Shown piece after piece: positions 9,631-17,819 of a stretch of 64,000 nt of DNA. Below the pieces are notes generated by a model. That model was not told where the DNA came from. It was given only the letters and a program-made list of their open reading frames with translations, and did no database searches. A program made the position numbers and the translations under genes. Source of the stretch: Mesorhizobium sp. AR07 (GTDB lineage Bacteria > Pseudomonadota > Alphaproteobacteria > Rhizobiales > Rhizobiaceae); assembly GCF_024746815.1 (NCBI RefSeq), contig NZ_CP080525.1:4210501-4274500 (forward strand), given 5' to 3'. Within the stretch, counting starts at the first letter, position 1. Each line of letters starts with the position of its first letter.

Positions 9631-9757
9631 GATCAGACTGGTCGCCTGCCGTTGGGGAAGCTTTTAGCAAAGCCTGTGACCAACAAACCTCTTGCTCTGT
9701 TTGATTATCGATGATTCGCTAGGGCTAATGTTTCGATTCGAGGAAGGGAGGCTCTTC

Positions 9758-10354
9758 ATGCCGCGTCTTTTCACCGCCCTCGAAATACCGCGTGACGCCG
9801 CCCTTTCGCTGTCCCTGCTGCGGGGCGGCCTGCCCGGGGCCCGTTGGATCGACGTCGAGAACTACCATCTGACGCTGCGCTTCATCGGCGATGTCCCAGG
9901 CCATGTCGCCGATGAAATCGCCAACGCGCTCGACCGTGTCCACCGGCCCTCCTTCCCGCTGACCCTGTCCGGCGTCGGCGCCTTCGGCCAGAAAAAGCCG
10001 CATGCGGTGTGGGCAGGCGCCTCCGCCTCATCAGATCTTGCCGCCCTTCAGGGCGAGATCGACCGCATCTGCCAGCGACTCGGCATTCCCGCCGACCCGC
10101 GCAAATTCATGCCGCATGTGACGCTGGCGCGCTTGCGCAATTCAGCTCCGCTCGACGTCGCCCAGTATCTGTCGGCACGTGGCAATTTCGCGACGCTGCC
10201 GTTCCGCATCGGTCGTTTCGTGCTGATGTCGTCGCGCGATTCGGTCGGCGGCGGCCCCTACATCGTCGAGGAAGCCTGGCCGCTGTCGGGCACGGATGCC
10301 CGCGCCGCCAGCCTTGCCGCCAGCGCCTCCGACGCCTCGCGGACCATGCGGTAG
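9758..10354 (+). CDS. thpR: RNA 2',3'-cyclic phosphodiesterase
   Basis: This 198-residue member of the 2H phosphoesterase family has two HxT motifs, YHLTLRFIG and PHVTLARL, which hold the catalytic histidines. Family enzymes open 2',3'-cyclic phosphates on RNA and can ligate tRNA halves in vitro. The start at 9758 is chosen because GGGAGG lies seven bases upstream and MPRLFTALEIP is the typical N-terminus. Its last 97 bases overlap the 3' end of the convergent phosphatase gene. Confidence 0.88.
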   Translation: MPRLFTALEIPRDAALSLSLLRGGLPGARWIDVENYHLTLRFIGDVPGHVADEIANALDRVHRPSFPLTLSGVGAFGQKKPHAVWAGASASSDLAALQGEIDRICQRLGIPADPRKFMPHVTLARLRNSAPLDVAQYLSARGNFATLPFRIGRFVLMSSRDSVGGGPYIVEEAWPLSGTDARAASLAASASDASRTMR

Positions 10355-10776
10355 ACAAACGCGAAGGCATCCGCCCCGTCATAATAGGGATCCGGCACGT
10401 CGCGCGGCTTTCCCTCGGCGAATTCCAAGAACAGATGGATGCGGTCGCGCATCGCCGCCGGCGCCAATGCCTTGAGGTCGGCTACATTCGAGCGGTCCAT
10501 GCCGAGGATCAGGTCGAAACGGGAAAAATCCTGCGGCAGCACCTTGCGCGCCCTTTGCCCGGAAATGTCGACACCATGGCTGGCGGCCACTGTGATCGAG
10601 CGCCGGTCCGGCGCCTCGCCGGCATGCCAGCCGCCCGTCCCGGCCGAATCGAGCAGAAAATCCTGATCCCGCCCGCGCTCTGCCAGCACGGCGCGAAAGA
10701 TACCTTCCGCCAGTGGCGACCGGCAAATGTTGCCGAGGCAGACGAAAAGAATGGAATTTATGGGCTTCGCGCTCAT
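10258..10776 (-). CDS. Low molecular weight protein-tyrosine phosphatase
   Basis: The 172-residue cytosolic phosphatase has the P-loop CLGNICRS at residues 13-20 (nucleophile Cys13, Arg19) and the general-acid loop VPDPYYDG. The ATG at 10776 is chosen because it sets the P-loop at the usual position. An upstream in-frame ATG falls inside a dispersed repeat. The 3' end overlaps thpR by 97 bases on the other strand. Confidence 0.9.
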   Translation of the reverse strand: MSAKPINSILFVCLGNICRSPLAEGIFRAVLAERGRDQDFLLDSAGTGGWHAGEAPDRRSITVAASHGVDISGQRARKVLPQDFSRFDLILGMDRSNVADLKALAPAAMRDRIHLFLEFAEGKPRDVPDPYYDGADAFAFVYRMVREASEALAARLAARASVPDSGQASSTM

Positions 10777-10795
10777 CGATCCGGAATTGTTTTTG

Positions 10796-10845
10796 TGCAT
10801 GTCGTTATCCCAAAACCGCAACGCACTTTTGGGCGACATGCATTA
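10796..10845. repeat. Dispersed repeat family D, copy 1
   Basis: The inverted repeat ATGTCGTTATCCCAAAACCG...TTTTGGGCGACATGCAT lies between the phosphatase and phhB. Copies are at 25352-25418 and 35163-35267. The repeat contains an ATG followed by CAC/CAT AAA AAC, which extends reading frames of neighbouring genes. Confidence 0.85.
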
Positions 10846-10883
10846 TGGTGAGGGTCATTCTTCGAATAGCATGGGAACCCGAT

Positions 10884-11177
10884 ATGACGAGAGAGAAACT
10901 GGGCAAGGACGCAATCGCCGCGGCGTTGACCGGGCTTGATGGCTGGGCACCGGCCGCGGACGGCGCCTCCATCAAGCGCACATTCACCTTCGCGAATTTC
11001 TCCGAGGCCTTCGCCTTCATGACCCGCGTCGCGCTTGCCGCCGAGAAGATGGACCATCACCCCGACTGGTCGAACGTCTACAAGACCGTTGACGTGACGC
11101 TGAACACCCACGATGCCGGCGGCGTCACCGCGCTCGACATCGATCTGGCGAAGAAGATGAACCGCTTTTTTGGTTAG
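10884..11177 (+). CDS. phhB: Pterin-4a-carbinolamine dehydratase
   Basis: The 97-residue protein dehydrates 4a-hydroxytetrahydrobiopterin during recycling of the cofactor of aromatic amino-acid hydroxylases. The family signature is complete: EKMDHHPDWSNVYKTVDVTL with the paired histidines and tryptophan, then THDAGGVTALD. The ATG at 10884 gives the usual length; longer upstream frames run through the family D repeat. No phenylalanine hydroxylase gene is in the window. Confidence 0.92.
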   Translation: MTREKLGKDAIAAALTGLDGWAPAADGASIKRTFTFANFSEAFAFMTRVALAAEKMDHHPDWSNVYKTVDVTLNTHDAGGVTALDIDLAKKMNRFFG

Positions 11178-11204
11178 GGTTATCTAGGGTGCGGCAACCC
11201 CAGC

Positions 11205-11266
11205 TTCGTCATCAACGGGCGGAGCGGGAGCGAAGCGACGCGCAGACCCGAGGATCCATGCCGCGA
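11205..11266. repeat. Dispersed repeat family G, copy 1
   Basis: The unit GTCATCAACGGGCGGAGCGG...GCAGACCCGAGGATCCATGC recurs at 12445-12500 (reverse, IS110-interrupted), 41333-41392 and 46440-46507, and in a short form at 45321-45362 and 46560-46602. This copy precedes a second, IS110-split copy. Confidence 0.8.
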
Positions 11267-11341
11267 CGTTGGTGGAGGGGTGCAGCGGAGCAGAATTCAG
11301 CACCGCTGCGGCGCTCTTAAGTCGCGGCATGGCAACTGTGT

Positions 11342-12269
11342 TCATGCGAAAGCTTTTTTATCTCGAATGATGGCGTTGAGGACGACGAGGAGCTTCCTTG
11401 CGACGGCGATGATAGTCAGCTTCTTTGACCCTGAGCGGGCTGCGATGGCGCTGTAGAAAGTTCTGAAGCGCTCACAAGCTCGGATGGCGCCCAGCGCTGC
11501 CATGTAGAGGGCACGGCGCACGCGCGATCGGCCCCCCTGGATCTGGCTCCTGCGATTGAGCTTGCCGCTCTTGTTGTCGAAAGGGGCAAGGCCGGCGAGT
11601 GCTGCGATCGACTTGGGTGAACGCAGGCCGAGCTCGGGCAGGTGCGCCAGCAGAGAGAACGCGGTGATCTTGGAGACGCCGGGCACGGAGACCATCAGCG
11701 CGTTGTCGCGGGCAGTATCCTCGGCTTGGCGAATGGCTTCGGCGATCCGCCCCCTCGAGCACCTTGATGCGTGTGTTGAAGTTGGCGATCAGCTCTTCGA
11801 GCTCGGCGATGACGATCTCGTCGAAGGCTTCGCCAAGATGCTTCTTCAACCTTGCCCTGATCTCGACGAGATGGTCGCGGTGGCGGGCAAGCGATTGAAG
11901 CCGTTCGCCTTCCTCGCGCGGCGCCGGCTCGGCTTCAGGGTGATAGCGGCGGCCATAGCCGCTCAACATCCTGGCGTCGAGACGATCGGTCTTGGCGCGC
12001 CGCGCCGTCGACTTCGCATAATGGTGGGTATGCGCCGGATTGTGCCGCGAAAACGCAACGCCTGCCTTGGCCAGCGCATGGCGCAGCAGCCGGTCATGGA
12101 CCCCTGTCGCCTCCATGACCACAAAATCGCGGCCGGGGCAAAGGCCGGCCACATAGGTTGTTATGGCATCGGCTTGGTTGTCGATGCGCTGGTAACGGCT
12201 GCTTGCCTCATCAAAAAAATCGAGCCACTGCTTGGAGATGTCGCAGCCGACATAATTCTGCATTATCAT
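11342..12269 (-). pseudogene. IS110-family recombinase, broken by a one-base frameshift
   Basis: The N-terminal part (MIMQNYVGCDISKQWLDF, with the first catalytic Asp; then KTDRLDARML) runs in one frame to about 11755. The C-terminal part (VSVPGVSKITAFSLLAHLPE, ALAGLAPFDNKSGKLNRRSQ with the catalytic Ser region) continues in another frame to 11342. The switch maps to a run of five C at 11750-11754; four C would restore IKVLEGRIAEAIRQAEDTA. The element probably cannot move by itself unless slippage occurs at this run. Confidence 0.85.
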
Positions 12270-12282
12270 GTCCACGCCTCTT

Positions 12283-12420
12283 CCTGTGGTGCGGGGTCTG
12301 CTTGTGACAGCCCCGTGCAACTGTTCAGGTTGATGGTTCACCGGTGGGAAGGGACCGAGCCATGCCACGGCCTGTCCTCGAAAGGACGACCAGGATCCTC
12401 TCGGTCTCCTTCCCACTTCA
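12283..12420 (-). ncRNA. Candidate bridge RNA of the broken IS110 element
   Basis: On the minus strand, upstream of the recombinase start, a long stem (12416-12400 with 12359-12344) encloses a loop that holds AGGATCC (12399-12393) and GGCATGG (12366-12360). These match the left target half plus core and the complement of core plus right target half. Further down, ACAGTTGC (12324-12317) matches the right element end and CACAGG (12288-12283) is complementary to core plus left end. The order LTG, RTG, LDG, RDG is that of published IS110 bridge RNAs. Confidence 0.75.
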
Positions 12421-12444
12421 ACCATAGCACCGGAACAACACACA

Positions 12445-12500
12445 GGATCCTAGGGTCTGCGCCGCGTCGCTTCGCTCCTTGCTTCGCCCTAGGATGACGA
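12445..12500. repeat. Dispersed repeat family G, copy 2 (split by IS110)
   Basis: This is the reverse-orientation copy GGATCCTAGGGTCTGCGCCG...GCCCTAGGATGACGAC. Its other end, GTCGCGGCATGG, is left at 11321-11332 on the far side of the IS110 element. Confidence 0.8.
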
Positions 12501-12654
12501 CGGGAGGGACGTTACCGCAAACCTCCAAGGGGGCAATTGCCAGTCGAGCCATCCGCCATTTGTGGGCCGAGCTCTTGTAGCGGACTGGCGCTTTCACCAC
12601 ATCTTCGCTCGCGGGCATGCGCTGGGATGCGCACGGTCCTGCCAGGAGATACTG

Positions 12655-13017
12655 ATGGTGCAACAATCCGGTTTTGATTTCTTCGGTTTTGGCGACAGGC
12701 TGGGCGACGAGAGCGAAGTGCGCGAGAAATTCTGGCGCACTGCGAAGAAGGCCGCGCGGCAGATCCCCTTCATGGAAGAGGTCGTGGCCGCCTATTACTG
12801 CGCCATGGACAAGAACACGCCGCTGCGCGCCAAGGGCATTCTGCTGGCCGCGCTCGGCTATTTCGTCTTGCCGGTGGACGTCATCCCCGACTTCATCTTC
12901 GGGCTTGGCTTCACCGACGACATCGCCGTGCTTACCGCCGCGATCACCGCCGTCGGCGCCCACATCACGCCGGCGCACCGGCAGGCCGCCAAGGACGCCA
13001 TCGCCGACAAGGGCTGA
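12655..13017 (+). CDS. YkvA-like DUF1232 membrane protein
   Basis: The 120-residue protein has one central hydrophobic hairpin. KGILLAALGYFVLPVDVIPD is the DUF1232 signature (LlP.DliPD). Its function is unknown. The ATG at 12655 follows AGGAGA at a good distance. The 277 bases that follow (13018-13294) hold no gene I can support. Confidence 0.85.
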   Translation: MVQQSGFDFFGFGDRLGDESEVREKFWRTAKKAARQIPFMEEVVAAYYCAMDKNTPLRAKGILLAALGYFVLPVDVIPDFIFGLGFTDDIAVLTAAITAVGAHITPAHRQAAKDAIADKG

Positions 13018-13294
13018 GCAGGCGGTCGCGCGCGCAAAATGCCTTTGAAGCAGGCATTTGGCGGCAAAGCAAAAAGTCAAACTCTTGCCGCTTTCATGGC
13101 TTCCAAGTCGCCAAAGGGACGTCGCGCCACCCGCTCGCAAGGCGGCGGCGCGGGAATGGCGGCGGTTTCCTGGGGTGAGGGTCCTTTTCTCAAAGGAAAT
13201 TCACCGTTTGGTAACCCAGATTAAATCAAAATGAAGCGACGGGCAGGACGCCAAGCCGGCCTGCCTCCGCACCATTTGGAATACGGGAAAAACG

Positions 13295-13798
13295 ATGCGC
13301 GGATTGATTGCTATAGTTTCGAGCCTGGTCCTGGTGGCCGTGGCGGCGCCGGCACTGGCGCAGTCGGCGACCAAGATCGGCCAGCACAATGCCTGGGGCA
13401 CCTACAGCTACCAGGCATCGGGCGGCAAGGTCTGCTACGTCCTGACCGTGCCGACCGACAAGCAGCCGCCGACGCTCGACCATGGCGACATGTTCTTCTT
13501 CGTCAGCCAGCGCCCGGGACAGCAGGTGTCCTATGAGCCGCAATTCATCGCCGGCTACACCTTCCAGGAAGGCTCCAAGGCGACCGTCACCATCGACAAG
13601 AAGTCGTTCTCGATGTTCACGCGCGGCAAATCGGCCTGGGTCGAGAACGCCGCCGAGGAGCCGGTGCTGATCGCTGCGATGAAGACCGGCACCGACATGA
13701 AGGTGACGGCGAAGTCCGGCCGCGGCAATCCCACATCCTATGTCTTCTCGCTGAAGGGCATTTCGGCGGCGCTGTCGTCGATCGCCAAGTGCAAATAG
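13295..13798 (+). CDS. Invasion-associated locus B (IalB) family secreted protein
   Basis: The 167-residue protein has a clear signal peptide (MRGLIAIVSSLVLVAVAAPA, cut near ALAQ). The mature part begins with the IalB pattern WGTYSYQASGGKVCYVLT and ends in a single cysteine (AKCK), so a disulfide with the Cys in VCYVL is likely. In Bartonella, IalB assists erythrocyte entry; in free-living or symbiotic relatives the role is unknown. It is monocistronic with a strong terminator downstream. Confidence 0.85.
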   Translation: MRGLIAIVSSLVLVAVAAPALAQSATKIGQHNAWGTYSYQASGGKVCYVLTVPTDKQPPTLDHGDMFFFVSQRPGQQVSYEPQFIAGYTFQEGSKATVTIDKKSFSMFTRGKSAWVENAAEEPVLIAAMKTGTDMKVTAKSGRGNPTSYVFSLKGISAALSSIAKCK

Positions 13799-13832
13799 GC
13801 TTCGTTTGGCCGAAACTTCCTTTTGCATGACA

Positions 13833-13858
13833 GGCCGGGCCTAAAGCCCGGCCTTATT
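13833..13858 (+). terminator. Rho-independent terminator after the IalB-like gene
   Basis: The stem GGCCGGGC/GCCCGGCC with loop CTAAA is followed by TTATT, 35 bases after the stop codon. Confidence 0.8.
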
Positions 13859-13978
13859 GCTGCAAGCATTGAGGCCCGGCGCCGGCCGTATCACTTGTTC
13901 GTGTTGAGGTAACTTAACTCCGGGGATTCGCGAACTCGAAGAGGGGCAGCTTTGCTCCGCTCAACCAGGAGTACGCGG

Positions 13979-14278
13979 ATGAACACGATCAAGCTCATAG
14001 CCATTGCCGGCCTCATGGGTCTTTCCGCCTCGCAGGCTTTTGCCGAGGATGCGATGGGCACAATGACGATGATGAAGGGCGGCGAAGTCACGGCGATCAT
14101 GCCCGACGGGCATATGGGGACCATGATGCCGGATGCGAAGATGAGCGCCGAGATGATGAAAAAGGCAAAACCAATCAAGCATTGCATGATGATGATGACC
14201 GACGCCCAGGGCAAGGCATACATGATCGACACGTCGTCCAAGAAGGCCCAGGCCGAATGTGAAAAAATGGCGATGTAG
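13979..14278 (+). CDS. Small methionine-rich secreted protein
   Basis: The 99-residue protein has a signal peptide (MNTIKLIAIAGLMGLSASQA, cut near AFA). The mature chain of about 77 residues contains some 18 methionines, with clusters such as MGTMTMMKGG, MGTMMPDAKM and KHCMMMMTD plus histidine and cysteine. Such composition is typical of periplasmic copper(I)/silver(I) binders, but no known family is recognised. CAGGAG precedes the ATG at 13979. A tail-to-tail gap of 46 bases separates it from the ClC gene. Confidence 0.7.
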   Translation: MNTIKLIAIAGLMGLSASQAFAEDAMGTMTMMKGGEVTAIMPDGHMGTMMPDAKMSAEMMKKAKPIKHCMMMMTDAQGKAYMIDTSSKKAQAECEKMAM

Positions 14279-14324
14279 GCAGCAGAAATCGCCGCGACTT
14301 GATCCGCCGGACGCAGCCGGCAGA

Positions 14325-15665
14325 TCAGGAATCGGCGGTTGCCCGCCGCCGCCGGATCGCTTCGGCGATGAAGACGCGCGACAGCGCGTGATAGAGCGGT
14401 TCGTGCGAGATCATGCGCGCCGTGCCGTAGCCCAGCATCGAGGCCAGCATCAGCGCGATGACATTGTCGTGATTGCCGGTCATCTCCAGGATGATGACGA
14501 AGGCCGTCATCGGCGCCTGCACCACGCCGGCGAAATAGCCGGCCATGCCAAGCAGCGCCGCCGCCCCCGTGCTGGCGCCGAAGATGAGGCCGAGCGAACT
14601 GCCGATGCCGGCGCCGACCGCCAGCGAGGGCGCGAAAATGCCGCCCGGAATGCCCGAGATCATCGACAGCAGTCCGGCCAGGAATTTTTCTGCAAAGAAG
14701 ATTGGGGGCAGCGGCGTGCCTTCGACGGCACCACGCGCCTGCACATAGCCGGTGCCGAAGGTCAGGCCGCCCGACGCGATGCCGATCATCGCCACCAGCA
14801 ACCCGCAGACTGCTGCAACCAGCAAAGCGCGCCGCAGCGGCGCTTGTGTATGCCAGCGCCGGATCCGCCGCGTCGCCTTCAAGGCCAGCAGCGAGAACAG
14901 CGCGCCAAAGCCGCCGCCAACGACGCCGCAGGCCAGCACCAGCGGCCACTCGGCGGCAAACGAGATGGTGTCCTTGGCGACGCCGAAATAGGTGTAATTG
15001 CCGAGCAGGCCGAGCGAGGCGAGACCGGCCAGGATCACCGCCGTCAGCACCAGTCCGTTGGTGCGTGCCTCGTAGGTGCGGCCCATCTCCTCGATGGCAA
15101 AGACGATGCCGGCCAGCGGCGTGTTGAAGGCGGCGGCGATACCGGCCGCCGAACCGGCCAGGATCAGGCCGCGCGCCTGCGCCATGCCGCCCCAGCGCGC
15201 CGCCTGCAGCATCAGCGACGCGCCGACCTGCACGGTGGGACCCTCGCGGCCGATCGAGGCGCCGCAAAACAGGCCGACAATGGTCAGCGCGATCTTGCCC
15301 ACGACGAGCCGCAGCGACAGGATATGGCTGCGGTCCTCGTCGTCGCGCAAATGCCGGGCGGCGATGGCTTGCGGAATGCCGCTGCCTTGCGAACCGGGAA
15401 AGACGCTATGCGCCAGCCAGGCGCACAGCACGAAACCGAGCGGCGTGACGATGAGCGGCAGATAGAAACGCCAGTTGCCCTCGGTGCCGATCATCGCATG
15501 GAACAGGCCTTGAGCCCTGTCGGCCAGTACCGCGAACAGCACGCTGATCACACCGATGCCGACCGCGCCGGCCCAGAACACCAGGCGCGGCTGCCAGACG
15601 CGCCGCGAGCCCAACATCGCGCGCGAACGCCGCAGCATAGGGTATTTTCGCGACGTGCCGGCCAT
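14325..15665 (-). CDS. ClC-family chloride channel / Cl-/H+ antiporter
   Basis: The 446-residue polytopic inner-membrane protein has ClC selectivity-filter motifs: GSGIP (residues 94-98), GREGP (139-143, gating Glu141 present) and GIPGGIFAPSLAVGAGIG. The gating glutamate suggests a gated channel or a proton-coupled exchanger. The ATG at 15665 has GGAGG ten bases upstream; a longer frame without conservation extends through a repeat. Confidence 0.92.
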   Translation of the reverse strand: MAGTSRKYPMLRRSRAMLGSRRVWQPRLVFWAGAVGIGVISVLFAVLADRAQGLFHAMIGTEGNWRFYLPLIVTPLGFVLCAWLAHSVFPGSQGSGIPQAIAARHLRDDEDRSHILSLRLVVGKIALTIVGLFCGASIGREGPTVQVGASLMLQAARWGGMAQARGLILAGSAAGIAAAFNTPLAGIVFAIEEMGRTYEARTNGLVLTAVILAGLASLGLLGNYTYFGVAKDTISFAAEWPLVLACGVVGGGFGALFSLLALKATRRIRRWHTQAPLRRALLVAAVCGLLVAMIGIASGGLTFGTGYVQARGAVEGTPLPPIFFAEKFLAGLLSMISGIPGGIFAPSLAVGAGIGSSLGLIFGASTGAAALLGMAGYFAGVVQAPMTAFVIILEMTGNHDNVIALMLASMLGYGTARMISHEPLYHALSRVFIAEAIRRRRATADS

Positions 15666-15789
15666 GTCTGTCCTCCGGAAGGGAGGTTCCGGCCTAGCAC
15701 AGTGGCAGCGGTTGGGACCAGCCTGCGAAACGTTGGCGCCGGCCTCTTTCTCCCCGTTTACGGCCGGGCAATCGCATATGGATTTTTGC

Positions 15790-15952
15790 GAGATGGACCC
15801 CCACCCTAACCCTCCCCACAAGGGGGAGGGAACGCTGCCGCGCGCCTTTATCCATCATACCCGGCGTGAATTTGTCCAGTTTGCCGAGATCAGCGCCAAT
15901 GGAAGTCTCCCTCCCCCTTGTGGGGAGGGACTAAGGGTGGGGGTATTCGTAG
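15790..15952. repeat. Palindromic repeat family C, copy 1
   Basis: The arms are CCCCACCCTAACCCTCCCC with CACAAGGGGGAGGG on the left and CCCTCCCCCTTGTGGGGAGG with GACTAAGGGTGGGGG on the right, around a 90-base centre. It lies in the 478-base gap between the ClC gene and rlmN. Confidence 0.75.
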
Positions 15953-16002
15953 AGCGAAACCTTCTCGTATGCGATTGCTCTGCCGTTTGTTTTACGGGAG
16001 AA

Positions 16003-16036
16003 ATGCCCGGCAGGGCAATGAGGGGCGGCGCCGACC
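16003..16036. repeat. Remnant of repeat family B
   Basis: The piece TGCCCGGCAGGGCAATGAGG with GGCGGCGCCGACC is the right end of a family B element with its left part missing. Confidence 0.65.
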
Positions 16037-16143
16037 TTCCAAGTCAGGTGGCATGACTCCGCGCTCAACCTGTGCTATGCGCCGCGCTTCATGTCCGGCA
16101 CGATGGATGACATCGGCCGCAAACCGCTTATATCAGTGCAACC

Positions 16144-17379
16144 ATGACCCTTTCATTCGATCTCACCACCGAGGGTGCCCGTGACGCGTTGCGCGCCCGC
16201 GCGGCGCTGCCGGAAAAACCGTCGCTGATCGGCCTGACGCGGGCCGAGCTCGGCGAGGCACTGGTGGCCTCGGGCACCGTGCCGGAGCGCCAGGCCAAGA
16301 TGCGCGCCCAGCAGCTCTGGCACTGGATGTATGTGCGCGGCGTTTCCGACTTTGCCGGCATGTTCAACATCTCCAAGGATCTGCGCGCCGAACTCGACAA
16401 GCATTTCACCATCGCCAGGCCGGAGATCGTCGAGGAGCAGATCTCCTCCGACGGCACCCGCAAATGGCTGTTCCGCTTTCCGCCGCGCGGCGCCGGCCGG
16501 CCGGTCGAGATCGAGACCGTCTATATCCCCGAGGAAGGCCGTGGCACGCTCTGCATCTCCTCGCAGGTCGGCTGCACGCTGACCTGCTCGTTCTGCCACA
16601 CTGGCACGCAGAAGCTGGTGCGCAACCTGACGGCAGAGGAAATCCTCGCCCAGCTTTTGACTGCCCGCGACCGGCTCGGCGACTTCCCTGACCGCGACAC
16701 ACCGGACGGCGCCATCGTGCCGGCCGAGGGCCGCAAAGTGTCCAACGTCGTCATGATGGGAATGGGCGAGCCGCTCTACAATTTCGAAGCGGTGAAGAAG
16801 GCGCTGCTGATCGCCTCCGATGGCGATGGTCTGTCGCTGTCCAAGCGCCGCATTACGCTCTCGACCTCCGGCGTGGTTCCCGAAATCTTCCGCACCGGCG
16901 AGGAGATCGGCGTCATGCTGGCGATCTCGTTGCACGCCACCAATGACGATCTGCGCGACCTGCTTGTGCCGATCAACAAGAAGTATCCGCTCAACGAGCT
17001 GATGGCCGCCTGCCGCGCCTATCCCGGCCTGTCCAACGCCAAGCGCATCACCTTCGAATATGTGATGCTGAAGGACGTCAACGATTCCATCGAGGACGCC
17101 AAGGGTTTGATCAAATTGCTCAAGGGCATTCCGGCCAAGATCAATCTGATCCCGTTCAACCCGTGGCCGGGCACCAACTACCAGTGCTCGGACTGGGAGA
17201 CGATCGAGAAATTCGCCGACTACATCAACAATGCCGGCTATGCCTCGCCGATCCGCACGCCGCGCGGCCGCGACATCCTCGCCGCCTGCGGCCAGCTGAA
17301 GTCGGACTCCGAGCGCATGCGCAAGGTCGACCGGCTGGCGCTGGAGGCCATGATGATCGCGGGGCACGGCGAGGCGTGA
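16144..17379 (+). CDS. rlmN: 23S rRNA (adenine2503-C2)/tRNA (A37-C2) methyltransferase
   Basis: The 411-residue radical SAM enzyme methylates A2503 of 23S rRNA and A37 of some tRNAs. The cluster-binding CxxxCxxC is in GCTLTCSFCHTGTQ, the SAM-binding GMGEP follows in MMGMGEPLYN, and the catalytic C-terminal Cys is in ILAACGQL. Length is normal. It leads a three-gene operon: its stop overlaps a GTG start of the next gene. Confidence 0.95.
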   Translation: MTLSFDLTTEGARDALRARAALPEKPSLIGLTRAELGEALVASGTVPERQAKMRAQQLWHWMYVRGVSDFAGMFNISKDLRAELDKHFTIARPEIVEEQISSDGTRKWLFRFPPRGAGRPVEIETVYIPEEGRGTLCISSQVGCTLTCSFCHTGTQKLVRNLTAEEILAQLLTARDRLGDFPDRDTPDGAIVPAEGRKVSNVVMMGMGEPLYNFEAVKKALLIASDGDGLSLSKRRITLSTSGVVPEIFRTGEEIGVMLAISLHATNDDLRDLLVPINKKYPLNELMAACRAYPGLSNAKRITFEYVMLKDVNDSIEDAKGLIKLLKGIPAKINLIPFNPWPGTNYQCSDWETIEKFADYINNAGYASPIRTPRGRDILAACGQLKSDSERMRKVDRLALEAMMIAGHGEA

Positions 17380-17819
17380 GCCGCCTCTTCGCCTGGCTCA
17401 GGCGCCTCGCCATGATCGCAGTCGGTTATATCGCCGCTGTGCTGACCTCGATCCTGGTCCCCGTGCTGCTGATCGCTCTCCTGGAAGGCATAGAAGGCGG
17501 CAACTGGTCGATCATCTTCGCATTCGATTGGCTGGGCTCCTTCCCGCTCGCCGTGCTGACCGTGATGGTCGGTGCGCTGTTGATCGCCGGCCCGGTAATC
17601 CTTGTCGCCGAACGCCTGTCGCTTCGAGGATGGTTCTACTTTGCACTCACCGGTGCGATCACGTCCATCGCCTTTGGCGTTTCCATCCCGCGCTCGGCCG
17701 GCGGGTTTATTTTCAATCCGGGCTATCTCGGATTCCTGGCCACGGCCGGCACGGCCGCCGGTTCGGTCTACTGGCTTCTGGCTGGGCGCAAGTCCGGCAT
17801 ACGCCGAGATCTGGGATGA
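17376..17819 (+). CDS. Small membrane protein of unknown function (paralogue 1)
   Basis: The 147-residue protein has four hydrophobic segments. I start it at GTG 17376, which overlaps the rlmN stop (GTGA). Translated from there it begins VSRLFAWLRRLAMIAVGY, aligning with MSRLIGYLIRFAVILFGY of the next gene, which supports this start over the internal ATG at 17412. The two share length, layout and a GxxYWLxAGR end, so they are tandem paralogues. I do not recognise the family. Confidence 0.7.
   Translation: MSRLFAWLRRLAMIAVGYIAAVLTSILVPVLLIALLEGIEGGNWSIIFAFDWLGSFPLAVLTVMVGALLIAGPVILVAERLSLRGWFYFALTGAITSIAFGVSIPRSAGGFIFNPGYLGFLATAGTAAGSVYWLLAGRKSGIRRDLG

Larger units (their letters stand above)
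11333..12444 (-). mobile_element. IS110-family element, recombinase frameshifted
   Basis: The 1112-bp element lies between GG dinucleotides (11331-11332 and 12445-12446) and splits a family G repeat; joining the flanks restores GGCATGGATCC as in the other copies. The recombinase-end terminus (GCAACTGTGTT) and the opposite terminus (AACACACA) resemble those of the element at 62661-63806. There are no terminal inverted repeats, as expected for IS110. The 175-base 5' end holds a bridge RNA candidate. Confidence 0.85.

Noticed and set aside
11750..11754. Programmed frameshift in the first IS110 recombinase
   Set aside because: IS110 recombinases are normally one frame and the second element is unbroken; a simple one-base insertion in a C run or a sequencing error is more likely.
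13039..13224. 61-codon frame after the DUF1232 gene
   Set aside because: It has no ribosome site or family resemblance, and composition differs from neighbouring genes.
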